Positions 25,426 through 33,719 of a stretch of DNA of 64,000 nt are shown piece by piece. Numbering within the stretch: position 1 is the stretch's first letter; every line of letters begins with the position of its first letter. The notes beneath the pieces are model-generated. The model did no database searches, was not told where the DNA came from, and saw nothing but the letters and a program-made list of their open reading frames with translations. The stretch comes from Dysgonomonas sp. UBA7710 (GTDB lineage: Bacteria; Bacteroidota; Bacteroidia; Bacteroidales; Dysgonomonadaceae), in the NCBI RefSeq assembly GCF_002482385.1, contig NZ_DLFW01000035.1, positions 62,001 through 126,000 on the forward strand, read 5' to 3'. The position numbers and the translations under genes are program-made.

Positions 25426-26406
25426 ATGAAAACATTATACATTATCGGTAATGGATTTGACATCCATCATAGATTAGACACAAGATATCAAAGTTTTGCA
25501 AACTACTTGGCTGGAAATGACAGCGAAGTCTATGACCTTTTATTAAATTATTATGGACTTCCTGATATTACAAACCCCGAATTGACAGATGAAGAATATG
25601 CGTTATGGTCAAGATTTGAGCAAGCGTTAGCTGATTTAGATTACTTAACAGTATTGGACGATAATTCTGACCTAATTGCTCGCCCTGGTGCTGAGGATTT
25701 TCGAGATAGAGATTGGCATAGTTATCAGATAGAGATGGAAGAAATCATCAAAGATTTAACTACAACTCTGATTAACGACTTTAATAATTTTATCCTTGAA
25801 GTTGAATACGAAAATATTCCAAAAGACATACTAATTGACTTGGAAGATGATAGTCATTTTTTAAACTTCAATTACACTGAAACATTACAAGAAAGCTACA
25901 ATATTCCCGAGGAGCGAATAACCTATATTCATAACAGAGCCAATGCAGACAACTGTACACTAATTTTAGGACACGGAACCGACCCATCGAATTTTATTGA
26001 GAAAGAAGAAGAACCGCCACAAGGTTTAAGCGAAGAAGAACTCTATGAATGGCGTGAGCAAAAGGCTGATGAATATGACTTTTCTTATGAAAGTGCTAAA
26101 CAAGAAATACTATCTTATTATACAAAGGCATTTAAAAATACAACTTCAATTATAGAACACAATATTGATTTTTTTACAAATCTTACGGAGGTTGAAAAAG
26201 TTATTGTTTTGGGACATTCCATTTCAGAAGTTGATTTAAAATATTTTGAAATATTAAAAGCCAAACTAAATGAAAATGTAATTTGGAATGTTTCATATTA
26301 TAGTGAGCTTGAAAAGCAAGCACACAAGGAAACATTGTTGCAACTTGGAATAAATGATAACAATATTATTCAAATAAAAATTACAGATTTAAAAAAGCAG
26401 CTTTAA
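25426..26406 (+). CDS. AbiH-family abortive infection protein
   Basis: A 326-residue protein starting MKTLYIIGNGFDIHHRLDTR, the signature opening of the AbiH family (bacteriophage abortive infection). Other shared segments are YALWSRFEQALADLD, SHFLNFNYTETLQ (about residue 145), YIHNRA and LGHGTD (about residues 168-187), and VIVLGHSISEVDLKYFE near the C-terminus. The mechanism is not known. It follows the GIY-YIG gene by 30 bp and its stop overlaps the convergent response-regulator gene by 4 bp. It forms a compact defence cassette with the two genes before it. Confidence 0.9.
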   Translation: MKTLYIIGNGFDIHHRLDTRYQSFANYLAGNDSEVYDLLLNYYGLPDITNPELTDEEYALWSRFEQALADLDYLTVLDDNSDLIARPGAEDFRDRDWHSYQIEMEEIIKDLTTTLINDFNNFILEVEYENIPKDILIDLEDDSHFLNFNYTETLQESYNIPEERITYIHNRANADNCTLILGHGTDPSNFIEKEEEPPQGLSEEELYEWREQKADEYDFSYESAKQEILSYYTKAFKNTTSIIEHNIDFFTNLTEVEKVIVLGHSISEVDLKYFEILKAKLNENVIWNVSYYSELEKQAHKETLLQLGINDNNIIQIKITDLKKQL

Positions 26407-26852
26407 TTATCAGTAAAGTATTCTTGTGCAATTTTTGCTATTCCCACACTAAAATATCTACCGCCATTGATAATAACTTCAATGGCTTTTTTAAAATCGT
26501 CTGTATCGCTACCGATAAGCAGATAACTTTCAAAGCCAATTTCTAAGACGGCTTTTACCGTTTTATCTACATCAATATCACTATAGGCAATAAGTTTAAT
26601 GTTTGGATATTTTGTCCTTAATTCCCGAAGCTGGGTAAGCACAATCATATCGTGAAAATCAAGGTCAATAATAAAGACTTTGGGAAGTGTCTTTAAAGAG
26701 GATAATTGAGATATTCCGTCCTCAATGTTTTCCGAACGAAACAATACATTAATTCCTGAAGCAACGAGGTCGTTGTTGGTCAAATCCAAAATTGGGCTTT
26801 TATCATTGATAAAGGCAATGCTGGTTTGGTCGAGATTGTTTACAGTTTCCAT
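26403..26852 (-). CDS. receiver-domain-only response regulator-like protein
   Basis: A 149-residue protein resembling a CheY-type receiver: FIIDLDFHDM (the D of the second strand is the likely phospho-acceptor), IKLIAYSDID and GFESYLLIGSDTDDFKKAIE. No DNA-binding output domain follows. The start is set at ATG 26850-26852 (METVNNLDQ) rather than an upstream in-frame TTG. It is a common resident of Bacteroidota ICEs near excisionase-like genes; no cognate kinase is visible. It converges on AbiH with a 4-bp overlap. Confidence 0.7.
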   Translation of the reverse strand: METVNNLDQTSIAFINDKSPILDLTNNDLVASGINVLFRSENIEDGISQLSSLKTLPKVFIIDLDFHDMIVLTQLRELRTKYPNIKLIAYSDIDVDKTVKAVLEIGFESYLLIGSDTDDFKKAIEVIINGGRYFSVGIAKIAQEYFTDN

Positions 26853-27129
26853 AACTATCAATTTTTAAAGTTAGTGGCAGACTGCACTAAAAAAGAAGGC
26901 GCAGGCAACTACACTTATTGGCATTAAGGCACTGGTACGCCTGACCCCCAAATAAGCGAGCGCCCACGCCTGTGACGTGAGCGTTCTTACTTATCTGTTC
27001 CGGGGTTTTAAAAATTACCAGTTTCTAATGCGGAACCTAAAGCAAAAACACTTTAAGATTTTCTATATTTTCAGATGCAAAGATACTAAACTCGTTCCGA
27101 TGCCGGAACATAATAAGTGTAAAAAATGG

Positions 27130-27435
27130 TTATACTGTGTTGGGCTTATTGGATATATAGTTCTGTTCCAAAATTTTCAGAATATCACTTTCCTTATAGA
27201 TTATTTTGCCCCCAATCTGGATAAATGGCAGGATATTATCATCACGGTATTGTTGTAAAGTTCGTTTGCTGATATGTAGCAATCCGCACATATCTTCGCC
27301 CGAAAGGTAAATTTCTCCGTTCATTACAGGACGGTAGTTTTTCAATATTTCTTCAATACGGCTTCGCAACCGTGTTATCATTTCCTGATAGGCGATGATT
27401 TCTTCGGCTTCATTCGTAAGTAAATCCATTGTCAT
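27130..27435 (-). CDS. excisionase-like helix-turn-helix protein
   Basis: About 101 residues from ATG 27433-27435 (MTMDLLTNEAEEI). A MerR/Xis-like winged helix-turn-helix lies in the C-terminal half: EDMCGLLHISKRTLQQYRDD, then LPFIQIGGKIIYKESDILKI. This is the HTH_17 pattern of ICE excision and transfer regulators such as Xis2c/Xis2d. The start overlaps the end of the upstream HTH gene by 26 bp, so the pair is an operon. A farther upstream frame start at 27477 is less likely. Confidence 0.8.
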   Translation of the reverse strand: MTMDLLTNEAEEIIAYQEMITRLRSRIEEILKNYRPVMNGEIYLSGEDMCGLLHISKRTLQQYRDDNILPFIQIGGKIIYKESDILKILEQNYISNKPNTV

Positions 27436-27730
27436 TTGTATTGTACGGCTGTCCGGCTTCGAGCAAAGCCTGCACATCCGAAAGTTTATAGTAATTCTTG
27501 CGGTTCAGTTTGGAGTAAGGCAGTATGCCTTTATCCTTGTAGCTTTGTAAAGTCCGTTTAGTAATGTTCATCATCAGGCACACCTCCTGGTTATCGAGCC
27601 ATTGTTCTTCTTTGAAAATCGAGGTATATTTATGAGTAGCATTTTCGGTCAGTTCCAAAAGCTCCTTTATATCATTCTTCATTCCGTCCAATGCGGATTT
27701 TTGCAGTGCAATAACTTCCATAGTTTGCAT
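27410..27730 (-). CDS. excisionase-like helix-turn-helix protein
   Basis: 106 residues, with an N-terminal helical segment and a C-terminal HTH_17 domain: QEVCLMMNITKRTLQSYKDK, then LPYSKLNRKNYYKLSDVQAL. It is the first gene of a two-gene HTH operon. It is directly preceded by a phased GGC array and a -7-like box (27748-27817). Related proteins in CTnDOT act as recombination directionality factors and transcription activators of transfer genes. Confidence 0.8.
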   Translation of the reverse strand: MQTMEVIALQKSALDGMKNDIKELLELTENATHKYTSIFKEEQWLDNQEVCLMMNITKRTLQSYKDKGILPYSKLNRKNYYKLSDVQALLEAGQPYNTNDNGFTYE

Positions 27731-27747
27731 TATTTTTCTGTGGAAGT

Positions 27748-27817
27748 CGAATTTATAAAGGCTTTTTGTGCGGTTGGGAAAGGTTGCGCCCGTTGGCTTT
27801 GAAAGGCAGTATTTGGC
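27748..27817 (-). promoter_or_regulatory. phased GCC array A and -7 box, upstream of the HTH pair
   Basis: On the plus strand, TGC/GGC triplets start at 27785, 27795, 27805 and 27815, each followed by 7 bases. The core GGCAGTATTTGGC is 27805-27817. On the minus strand a -7-like TAAATTCG lies at 27755-27748, 50 bp from the core and 18 bp before the ATG. Confidence 0.65.
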
Positions 27818-27836
27818 AGTTTACTTTTGTCTTAAA

Positions 27837-27872
27837 TAAAAAAATCGGATAGTTATTTAAGCTATCCGATTT
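27837..27872 (-). terminator. terminator of the HEPN-motif gene
   Basis: AATCGGATAG and CTATCCGATT form a 10-bp stem with a 9-nt loop. On the minus strand it ends in a run of at least seven T, about 20 bp after the stop at 27892. Confidence 0.9.
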
Positions 27873-27891
27873 GATATTGTTCATTCACAAT

Positions 27892-29181
27892 TTAAGGAAA
27901 ATACTTTTTTAATTTCTCCGGTATTTCTACATTATTAGATTGTAAAATACTTTTATATTCATTGGTAATGGTACTTCCTTCAATAAATATATTATTAAAT
28001 CTTTCCAATAACCAATCAGAATTATCTCGTTGATTATAATGCTCAACCAATCTGTTAATTATATCATTGTCAGGGGGATAATTTTTAATTACTCCGGAAA
28101 TAATATCGGCTCTATCATTTACCCATAAATATGACTTATATCCCACAAAACTGCTATTGTTTAAAACCTCTTCTTTAAACGTATTTAAGAAGCCATTTCC
28201 TAACAATATTTGATGTTCATTGATAGTTGGAGAATACTCTCGTATAGCACTTATTATAGTCCTATTTGCTTCAGCTATTTCATTTTGTGGAATTAAACCA
28301 TTTCTTAAAAAAGAGGTATATAATCCTAAAATATTATTACAGGATGGCAATTGAGTTTTCCAAAATTTTCTGACTTCTTCTTCGTTAAAATTAAATCTTA
28401 AAATCTTATCCGTATGGTTCGATAGAAAATCTTTTAAATAAAATTTATTGGCTTTGACAATTGCAATTAAACTATCGTTTACGAAATCTTTATTTACCTC
28501 TAAACTTTTACTAATTAGTTCCTGTTTCCTTTTAGATAAGTCAAAATCCCACTCTCCATTATTTAGCAATGTTTCCCAAAAATGTTTCAATTTTGACCTT
28601 TCTACGGAATATTCAACCTCTTGAATTAATGGAGTAATATCTTTATCCGGTGGAGTAATAGTTGGGTCAAAGTGCTTATAAATTTTATTTATCAAAGATT
28701 GCATTCCGCCCTCTATCGTTATTTTTGACATATTACTCTCCATAAATGCCCAGAAGTTTTCGATATGGAAAGTGTCTATAATGTTATCTTTATAATGAGC
28801 GCAATCATTCCTCCTGTCTTTCCAATATTTTATTTGCAATCGTAGATTGTCATTAAGGCTAAAAATTGGGTCTTTAATACGTTGCTTTGTAGCCTGGTCA
28901 ATTTTTTCTTGTTGTTGTGTAGCATCAAATACATTTGCTTCCCACAGGTCTTCATTTTGTAATTTAGAGATTAGTTTATCCCATTCTCCTTGCGGAAATA
29001 GGTTTGGTTTAGTTCCTTCTATTATTCTTTCCTTCAGTATTGTCAGAAAAGCCAAATATGAAAACAATAATGATGCTCTGTTCGCTCTTGCTTTATAACA
29101 AGTAACGGCATCAGTAAATAGTACGTTTACATCTTCTGAAAAATTATTATTCTCAATCCAATTTTCAATTCGTAATTTCAT
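27892..29181 (-). CDS. large protein with HEPN-type RxxxxH motif, function unknown
   Basis: 429 residues, soluble and mostly helical. Residues 120-131 read WKDRRNDCAHYK. R124-N-x-x-x-H129 fits the catalytic RxxxxH of HEPN ribonucleases, following a helical N-terminal region as expected of that fold. The remaining 300 residues are not recognised; the C-terminus has repeated helix pairs. It has its own promoter boxes and terminator, so it looks like an inserted cargo gene between the HTH pair and the tra genes. A phage-defence RNase is a reasonable guess, not shown. Confidence 0.6.
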   Translation of the reverse strand: MKLRIENWIENNNFSEDVNVLFTDAVTCYKARANRASLLFSYLAFLTILKERIIEGTKPNLFPQGEWDKLISKLQNEDLWEANVFDATQQQEKIDQATKQRIKDPIFSLNDNLRLQIKYWKDRRNDCAHYKDNIIDTFHIENFWAFMESNMSKITIEGGMQSLINKIYKHFDPTITPPDKDITPLIQEVEYSVERSKLKHFWETLLNNGEWDFDLSKRKQELISKSLEVNKDFVNDSLIAIVKANKFYLKDFLSNHTDKILRFNFNEEEVRKFWKTQLPSCNNILGLYTSFLRNGLIPQNEIAEANRTIISAIREYSPTINEHQILLGNGFLNTFKEEVLNNSSFVGYKSYLWVNDRADIISGVIKNYPPDNDIINRLVEHYNQRDNSDWLLERFNNIFIEGSTITNEYKSILQSNNVEIPEKLKKYFP

Positions 29182-29220
29182 TCAAATTATATTTTGCCAA
29201 TTTTGCTGTTTAACATACTA

Positions 29221-29238
29221 CAAAATTATGCAAATTTA
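29221..29238 (-). promoter_or_regulatory. candidate promoter boxes of the HEPN-motif gene
   Basis: On the minus strand TAAATTTG (29238-29231) and TAATTTTG (29228-29221) both match TAnnTTTG, 40 to 50 bp before the ATG. Confidence 0.4.
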
Positions 29239-29267
29239 TTAGGCGGGAGGTTGAATAAACAGATTGA

Positions 29268-29540
29268 TTATCGAGGATTTTGAATTTCCACTTCTGTTTT
29301 TTCTTTATCTTTTTTCTCACGGGAATAAACCCACAATGACAACAGCCCGAAAATAATCAGTGCATAAGCTATCCATTTACCAACTCGTTCAATAAACTTA
29401 ATGGCGACCTGCTTTTCATAGGACGAAAAGCCCTCTGCTCCGGTGTCGCTTCGTCTGTAAAACTTCCGACGGTTAATCCAATAACGAAGACCCAACCCCA
29501 AAACCAAGAATATTATTCCTATAACCAATGATGCCACCAT
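29268..29540 (-). CDS. small ICE membrane protein, 90 residues
   Basis: Two predicted transmembrane helices (VASLVIGIIFLVLGLGLRYW at the N-terminus and WIAYALIIFGLLSLWVYS near residue 57) with a basic loop between them and a polar tail. Homologues in Bacteroidota ICEs are often misnamed as a molybdenum transporter permease. It lies between the tra operon terminator and the HEPN cargo gene. Role unknown; association with transfer is inferred from position only. Confidence 0.65.
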   Translation of the reverse strand: MVASLVIGIIFLVLGLGLRYWINRRKFYRRSDTGAEGFSSYEKQVAIKFIERVGKWIAYALIIFGLLSLWVYSREKKDKEKTEVEIQNPR

Positions 29541-29626
29541 AGCCCTTACTTTTAATTTTTACCGATGATAAATTTAAAAAATATTGATTAACCTCTAAAA
29601 TTATTCCTATGCGAATACGCTGAATG

Positions 29627-29657
29627 CTAAAACGGCTTATCGAAAAGATAAGCCGTT
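29627..29657 (-). terminator. terminator of the tra operon
   Basis: AACGGCTTATC / GATAAGCCGTT is a perfect 11-bp stem with a 5-nt loop, followed by four T on the minus strand, 23 bp after the traQ stop. Confidence 0.8.
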
Positions 29658-29679
29658 CGCTCTGAATACATACATTGTC

Positions 29680-30129
29680 CTAATCACTACTGTTAAACTG
29701 AAAACTTACCTGCTTCTCGTTTCCAAAACTGTCCGAAATCCAAACGTCAAAAGATTGCGATACGGCAGAAGTCGAGTTATAATACAATCTGAATTGCTCT
29801 GTGGGTAATGGGTACAAGTCATTTGGCAAATACGGTGGTTCATCATAATACTGTAATGTGCCTTGTCCGTCAAATTGGAAATAACGAAGAAAATACTGCG
29901 TGTTGCTGTAATTTCCAGTGCGCTGTATAGTAATGCGTATCTCAACGGTCTGTCCGTTGGCAACATCTTTAGGTACTGGCATCACTTTAACCTCGAAAGG
30001 AAAATCATTCTGTATTTCGAGTTCATCATCTTTGCTACAAGATACCAGCGAAACCGAAGCTGTGAGGATTGCCAAGAGTACATATACAGGCAGTAGCCCC
30101 ATTCTGAATTTATTAAATATTGCTATCAT
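29680..30129 (-). CDS. traQ: conjugative transposon protein TraQ (DUF3872)
   Basis: A 149-residue lipoprotein. The signal peptide LLPVYVLLAILTASVSLVSC ends in a lipobox cysteine near residue 31. The DUF3872 domain reads DFPFEVKVMPVPKDVANGQT, TIQRTGNYSNTQYFLRYFQF and DVWISDSFGNEKQVSF. It is the last gene of the traE-Q operon and would sit in the envelope as part of the conjugation apparatus. It starts 11 bp after the traO stop. No traP gene intervenes, unlike in CTnDOT. Confidence 0.85.
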   Translation of the reverse strand: MIAIFNKFRMGLLPVYVLLAILTASVSLVSCSKDDELEIQNDFPFEVKVMPVPKDVANGQTVEIRITIQRTGNYSNTQYFLRYFQFDGQGTLQYYDEPPYLPNDLYPLPTEQFRLYYNSTSAVSQSFDVWISDSFGNEKQVSFQFNSSD

Positions 30130-30140
30130 TGTTCTACGTT

Positions 30141-30701
30141 TTAAAAGTTAAACCTTAATCCTATGCCTGCGGATGGTCGAAACTGCTCCAGGTCTGTACC
30201 CCAAAGAACTTTTGTTCGCCCTTGCAGGATTAACACAAATCGGTCTGACAGGTAGGTTTCAAAAGTCAGCCGACCACCAGCACCATAAACGAAATTGTCC
30301 TCGTCTAATATTTTCGCCCCGTCATACAACATCGTTTCGCCCCGGTTGATGCTTTCATAACCGACTACACTTGTTATTCCGAAGTTCAATGTGATGTTCT
30401 TACGGGTATCGCCCAGCAGGAAGAAACTATAACCGCCCTCTGCGGTATAGGTTTCCTGTGGTATGCGGAGGTCTTTATAATCGTGATATTGATGCGTATA
30501 TTCCAACGCCCAAAGCTGGTAATTACCGTTCTTACCGTTTACGGTCATTGCTATATTGATATAATAATCATTCCCGATTTTATCATCGGATAGTACACCT
30601 GTACTCACTTCCAATCCTTTCTGCTTAGGCAGCATTCTTTGTGCCTGTGTAACCGTGATGGCCATAAAGATGAGCATCACGGTATAGATATACTTTTTCA
30701 T
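30141..30701 (-). CDS. traO: conjugative transposon protein TraO
   Basis: A 186-residue exported protein with a signal peptide (YIYTVMLIFMAITVTQAQ) and an outer-membrane-like beta-rich body (KGLEVSTGVLSDDKIGNDYY, AEGGYSFFLLGDTRKNITLN) ending in the beta-strand GIGLRFNF with a terminal phenylalanine. These are typical of the TraO family in Bacteroidota ICEs. It is encoded between traN and traQ with gaps of 21 and 11 bp. Confidence 0.85.
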   Translation of the reverse strand: MKKYIYTVMLIFMAITVTQAQRMLPKQKGLEVSTGVLSDDKIGNDYYINIAMTVNGKNGNYQLWALEYTHQYHDYKDLRIPQETYTAEGGYSFFLLGDTRKNITLNFGITSVVGYESINRGETMLYDGAKILDEDNFVYGAGGRLTFETYLSDRFVLILQGRTKVLWGTDLEQFRPSAGIGLRFNF

Positions 30702-30722
30702 ATTATTTGCTTTAAGAGGTTA

Positions 30723-31622
30723 TTAAAATTTCAGGTGCATATCGTTAATCAAACGGGCTTTAATTAAGTCGGAATTTTCTACCTGAAGTGTTTGATGTCT
30801 GCCGCCGTTTTTCTCGAAAATCTCAATCAGCAGTACCTTATCATCGGCAATGGTAAATTGGTCAAGCAGGAACACATTTTGTTCGGTCGCTTTTCCGGCA
30901 ATGCCGTCCAATGGTTTGTAAGTCCTAAGTGGTATCATCGGGCGTTCCTGTACTACGGTGCGTTTGGCTACTTTCTTATCTACCACCTTGAAATTCACAA
31001 AATCAATCTCGAAAGGTACATTGGTACGGTTTCTCAATTCCGTATGGAAATAGTATTTGCCATTGTGAATGTAAATACCTTTCAGAATGAATTGTATTCC
31101 GAAACTCTTAGCCCCGATATGTTTTACTATACGTTTATCCTTTTTATAAATGGTTTCCAAAAGCAAGCCTGCCAATGACGGGGAATTGTTGCCCAATTCT
31201 TCAAAAAGCACATCGTTTCCGTTTGCTTTATCTACCGCTTTTTGCATCGTTAGCAGGTCATAGCTTATCGCCTCCGGATAGGAACTATAATATACATTGA
31301 AGCTGTAAAAACGTCCGTCATTAGTAATCACAGAGAAATTGGTTTCCGGCTCAAAGTTTCTCACAGATGCTTTTACACGCAAAACATTTTCCGCATCTTC
31401 CGCTTTCCCTGCAATCAGGTATTCGCTGCCCAAATCCACGTAACGAATGGCAGTTGGGAAAATCAGGTGCGAAGTTTTATCATAGGTAACTTCCATATGG
31501 TACGGTTCTATCTTGCCCAAGGCAAGCGGTGTTTTTGCCTTTGCACTATCCTGTGCAAAAGAGGTTGCGGCAATGCCGACAGTCAGAGCGAATGCCCAAA
31601 AGGTTTTAAAAAGATTTTTCAT
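30723..31622 (-). CDS. traN: conjugative transposon protein TraN (VirB9-like)
   Basis: A 299-residue periplasmic protein with a signal peptide ending near SFAQD (residue 24). Conserved stretches are GKIEPYHMEVTYDKTSHLIF, DLGSEYLIAGKAEDAENVLR and FGIQFILKGIYIHNGKYYFH. By family it is the VirB9-like component of the ICE type IV secretion system, forming the outer-membrane core with TraM and TraO. Its gene lies 24 bp after traM. Confidence 0.9.
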   Translation of the reverse strand: MKNLFKTFWAFALTVGIAATSFAQDSAKAKTPLALGKIEPYHMEVTYDKTSHLIFPTAIRYVDLGSEYLIAGKAEDAENVLRVKASVRNFEPETNFSVITNDGRFYSFNVYYSSYPEAISYDLLTMQKAVDKANGNDVLFEELGNNSPSLAGLLLETIYKKDKRIVKHIGAKSFGIQFILKGIYIHNGKYYFHTELRNRTNVPFEIDFVNFKVVDKKVAKRTVVQERPMIPLRTYKPLDGIAGKATEQNVFLLDQFTIADDKVLLIEIFEKNGGRHQTLQVENSDLIKARLINDMHLKF

Positions 31623-31646
31623 TATTTTATTTATTTGAGTTCAACA

Positions 31647-32987
31647 TTATTGTTTGGAAACAAGGAAGACCTGATGCCCTGTCTTCAGGGTAACTTTTGG
31701 AGTTCTTACTTTTTTGGCGAAATAACCCGAAATACCCTGTACCACGCCACGGCTTAAATCAGCAGCAACCTGTTGTCCGGCATTCTGCGTAAGCATTATA
31801 CTTGTTCCTGAAGTCTGGCTCATATTACCCGCCATTTCGGTTAGGGCGTTCATTTCGGGCGAATATGGAACGTATAAACCTTGCTGTCCGTCCAAATCGT
31901 AAATGGTAATGTCAACCGGGATGATGTTGCCCTCTAATTCAATGGATGTTATTTTTAGCTGTAAACGTCCTCCGTGAAATTTGGCATTCGCCGTTACAAT
32001 CGTCCCTTTGGGAATGGTTCGGTTAGGTGTTTTAGCAGGTTCCAATAAACGCAGCCTTACGCCTGTTTCCCCGATAACAGTCTGCGTTTCGTGAACGCAG
32101 GCTTTAATACTGTTTTTCGGCTGCACTGTTTGCTCAGTAGAACCAGCAGTATAAAACCCACGATTTTTTGTTTCGCTCCAATCGGCTAAAAAAGCACTGT
32201 CGCTTGGCTCACGGTACAGGGCTGATACGGTGTTTTTCTTTGTAGGGGTAAAAGCTACAAAATGCTCTTTTTGATTAGCACCCGAAGCCTTTGATGCTGT
32301 ACCATTAGTTTGAGGTGCTTCTCCTGTGTTCGCAGTACCTTGTGGAAGATACTTTGCCGCCATCTGATAGGATTTCTCCATCAGGGCAAGCTGGTCATTA
32401 ACAGTAACGGGTTTAGGTACATCTTTCTCTGCTAATCGTTCTTTCAATTCGTCCAATTGCCTGCGTAGTTCCGTTGTTTCCGAATTTTCACTCTGATAAA
32501 ATGACCCTAATGTACTTTGCGCATTTCTGTAGCTGCTCAACGCTGGACTACCGTTTCTTACCGAACTTTTACTATTACCATAGCCGTTATTTTCATCTTC
32601 GTCAGAAAATTGTTCGTCAGTCGGCTCATCTTTATCTTCCGTATCCCAATAGTGAGAAAGCGTAGCTAAAGAATTTCGCTTTTCCTGTTCTTTTCGTTCG
32701 AGCATTTCCTGTTCGTAAGCCTTGCCCTTGTCGGCAGGCATTCCTGCACCCGTTGCCTGTGGAACTGCATCGTTAAGCCCTACGTTTTCAATTGCCTTTT
32801 TATCTTCAGACGGTTTAAATATGAGGTACATACAACCTAAGAAGACAACTGCCATTAAGCCAAAAATGAGTGGCTTTTTGAGCTTTTCGGCTTTGTTCTG
32901 TGTACCATCTTGCAGTACATCAGCAGTTGATGTCGGGTTTCCCTCTGTTACCCGAACAACCGATTTTTTGTTCTCATTTTCTTTCAT
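31647..32987 (-). CDS. traM: conjugative transposon protein TraM (VirB10-like)
   Basis: A 446-residue protein with one transmembrane helix (LIFGLMAVVFLGCMYLIF, about residues 40-57), a long low-complexity periplasmic linker, and a C-terminal domain beginning around CVHETQTVIGETGVRLRLLE and GTIVTANAKFHGGRLQLKIT. It resembles VirB10, which bridges inner and outer membranes. The traL gene stop overlaps the traM start by 14 bp, so the two are translationally coupled. Confidence 0.9.
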   Translation of the reverse strand: MKENENKKSVVRVTEGNPTSTADVLQDGTQNKAEKLKKPLIFGLMAVVFLGCMYLIFKPSEDKKAIENVGLNDAVPQATGAGMPADKGKAYEQEMLERKEQEKRNSLATLSHYWDTEDKDEPTDEQFSDEDENNGYGNSKSSVRNGSPALSSYRNAQSTLGSFYQSENSETTELRRQLDELKERLAEKDVPKPVTVNDQLALMEKSYQMAAKYLPQGTANTGEAPQTNGTASKASGANQKEHFVAFTPTKKNTVSALYREPSDSAFLADWSETKNRGFYTAGSTEQTVQPKNSIKACVHETQTVIGETGVRLRLLEPAKTPNRTIPKGTIVTANAKFHGGRLQLKITSIELEGNIIPVDITIYDLDGQQGLYVPYSPEMNALTEMAGNMSQTSGTSIMLTQNAGQQVAADLSRGVVQGISGYFAKKVRTPKVTLKTGHQVFLVSKQ

Positions 32988-33261
32988 AAATCCTATTTTT
33001 TAAAATTGTTGATACTGTGTCCTGCAACCTTGCTGGACTTTCATTTTTTTTGAGAATAGGGTTTTCGATATGCCTGATGTTGATGGCATCATTGGGCTTA
33101 CCTGTATCGTACACTACTTTGCCGATAACCCCTGCGGTAAGCAAGAGATAACCCACAAAAAAATACAGGGTATATTGATGCTGTTTACGAACTGGCAATG
33201 CCTGCCAATGTTCGTCCAGCTTATCGAAATACCTATCCATATTTGCTCTTAATTTTTTCAT
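32974..33261 (-). CDS. traL: conjugative transposon protein TraL-like (DUF3989)
   Basis: 95 residues from ATG 33259-33261 (MKKLRANMDRYFDKLDEHWQ). A single transmembrane helix (YTLYFFVGYLLLTAGVIGKV) is flanked by basic and polar segments. This matches the small membrane protein TraL encoded before TraM in Bacteroidota ICEs. The frame is open upstream to 33354, but that part overlaps the preceding gene and lacks a suitable start. It overlaps traM by 14 bp. Confidence 0.8.
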   Translation of the reverse strand: MKKLRANMDRYFDKLDEHWQALPVRKQHQYTLYFFVGYLLLTAGVIGKVVYDTGKPNDAINIRHIENPILKKNESPARLQDTVSTILKNRIYERK

Positions 33262-33280
33262 AGCCTTACTATTTCTGTTG

Positions 33281-33709
33281 TTATAGCTTGAAACGCTTAG
33301 GACTTTTCCCTGCTTTTTGCTTCGGCTCATCCTTGACCAATGCGACCGCTTCAACTGCTTTGGGTACGGATATTATAGACAGGTTTGTCAGCTCCGACTT
33401 TTTCAGCAGTTGCCCAAAACCGTCCGTCTTTATTACGTCCATTCTGTTAAGAGAGAATTTGCCGTTCAGGTATTTTACCCACATATTGCATTCTACACGA
33501 GGCTTATTTTCTCCCGACCATTGCAGGTAGCCAGTCAATAACAAGTCCTGCTTAGGCAGGCTGTCTGCACCTTTTTGGCAGTTTTCAAGATATTCGCTGA
33601 TGCTATCTTTTAGCTTTCCAGCATACGCACCCTGCGTATGGAAATAGCCGTTGTATCCTTTTTCAGTAAGGATTTTTGCGAATGTGTTTAAATCTGATAA
33701 TGCTTCCAT
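33281..33709 (-). CDS. ICE transfer-operon protein of unknown function, 142 residues
   Basis: A soluble protein: LNTFAKILTEKGYNGYFHTQ, YLQWSGENKPRVECNMWVKY, then a basic tail ending KSPKRFKL. It is encoded between traK and traL with gaps of 10 and 19 bp, so it belongs to the tra operon. It has no counterpart in the CTnDOT traA-Q set that I can name, but it seems conserved in the Flavobacteriia/Sphingobacteriia-type elements. Confidence 0.7.
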   Translation of the reverse strand: MEALSDLNTFAKILTEKGYNGYFHTQGAYAGKLKDSISEYLENCQKGADSLPKQDLLLTGYLQWSGENKPRVECNMWVKYLNGKFSLNRMDVIKTDGFGQLLKKSELTNLSIISVPKAVEAVALVKDEPKQKAGKSPKRFKL

Positions 33710-33719
33710 AAGATTTGTT

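Noticed and set aside
32974..33354. Longer TraL reading with 31 extra N-terminal residues
   Set aside because: The extension overlaps the preceding 142-residue gene and lacks character; the ATG at 33261 gives the expected small membrane protein.
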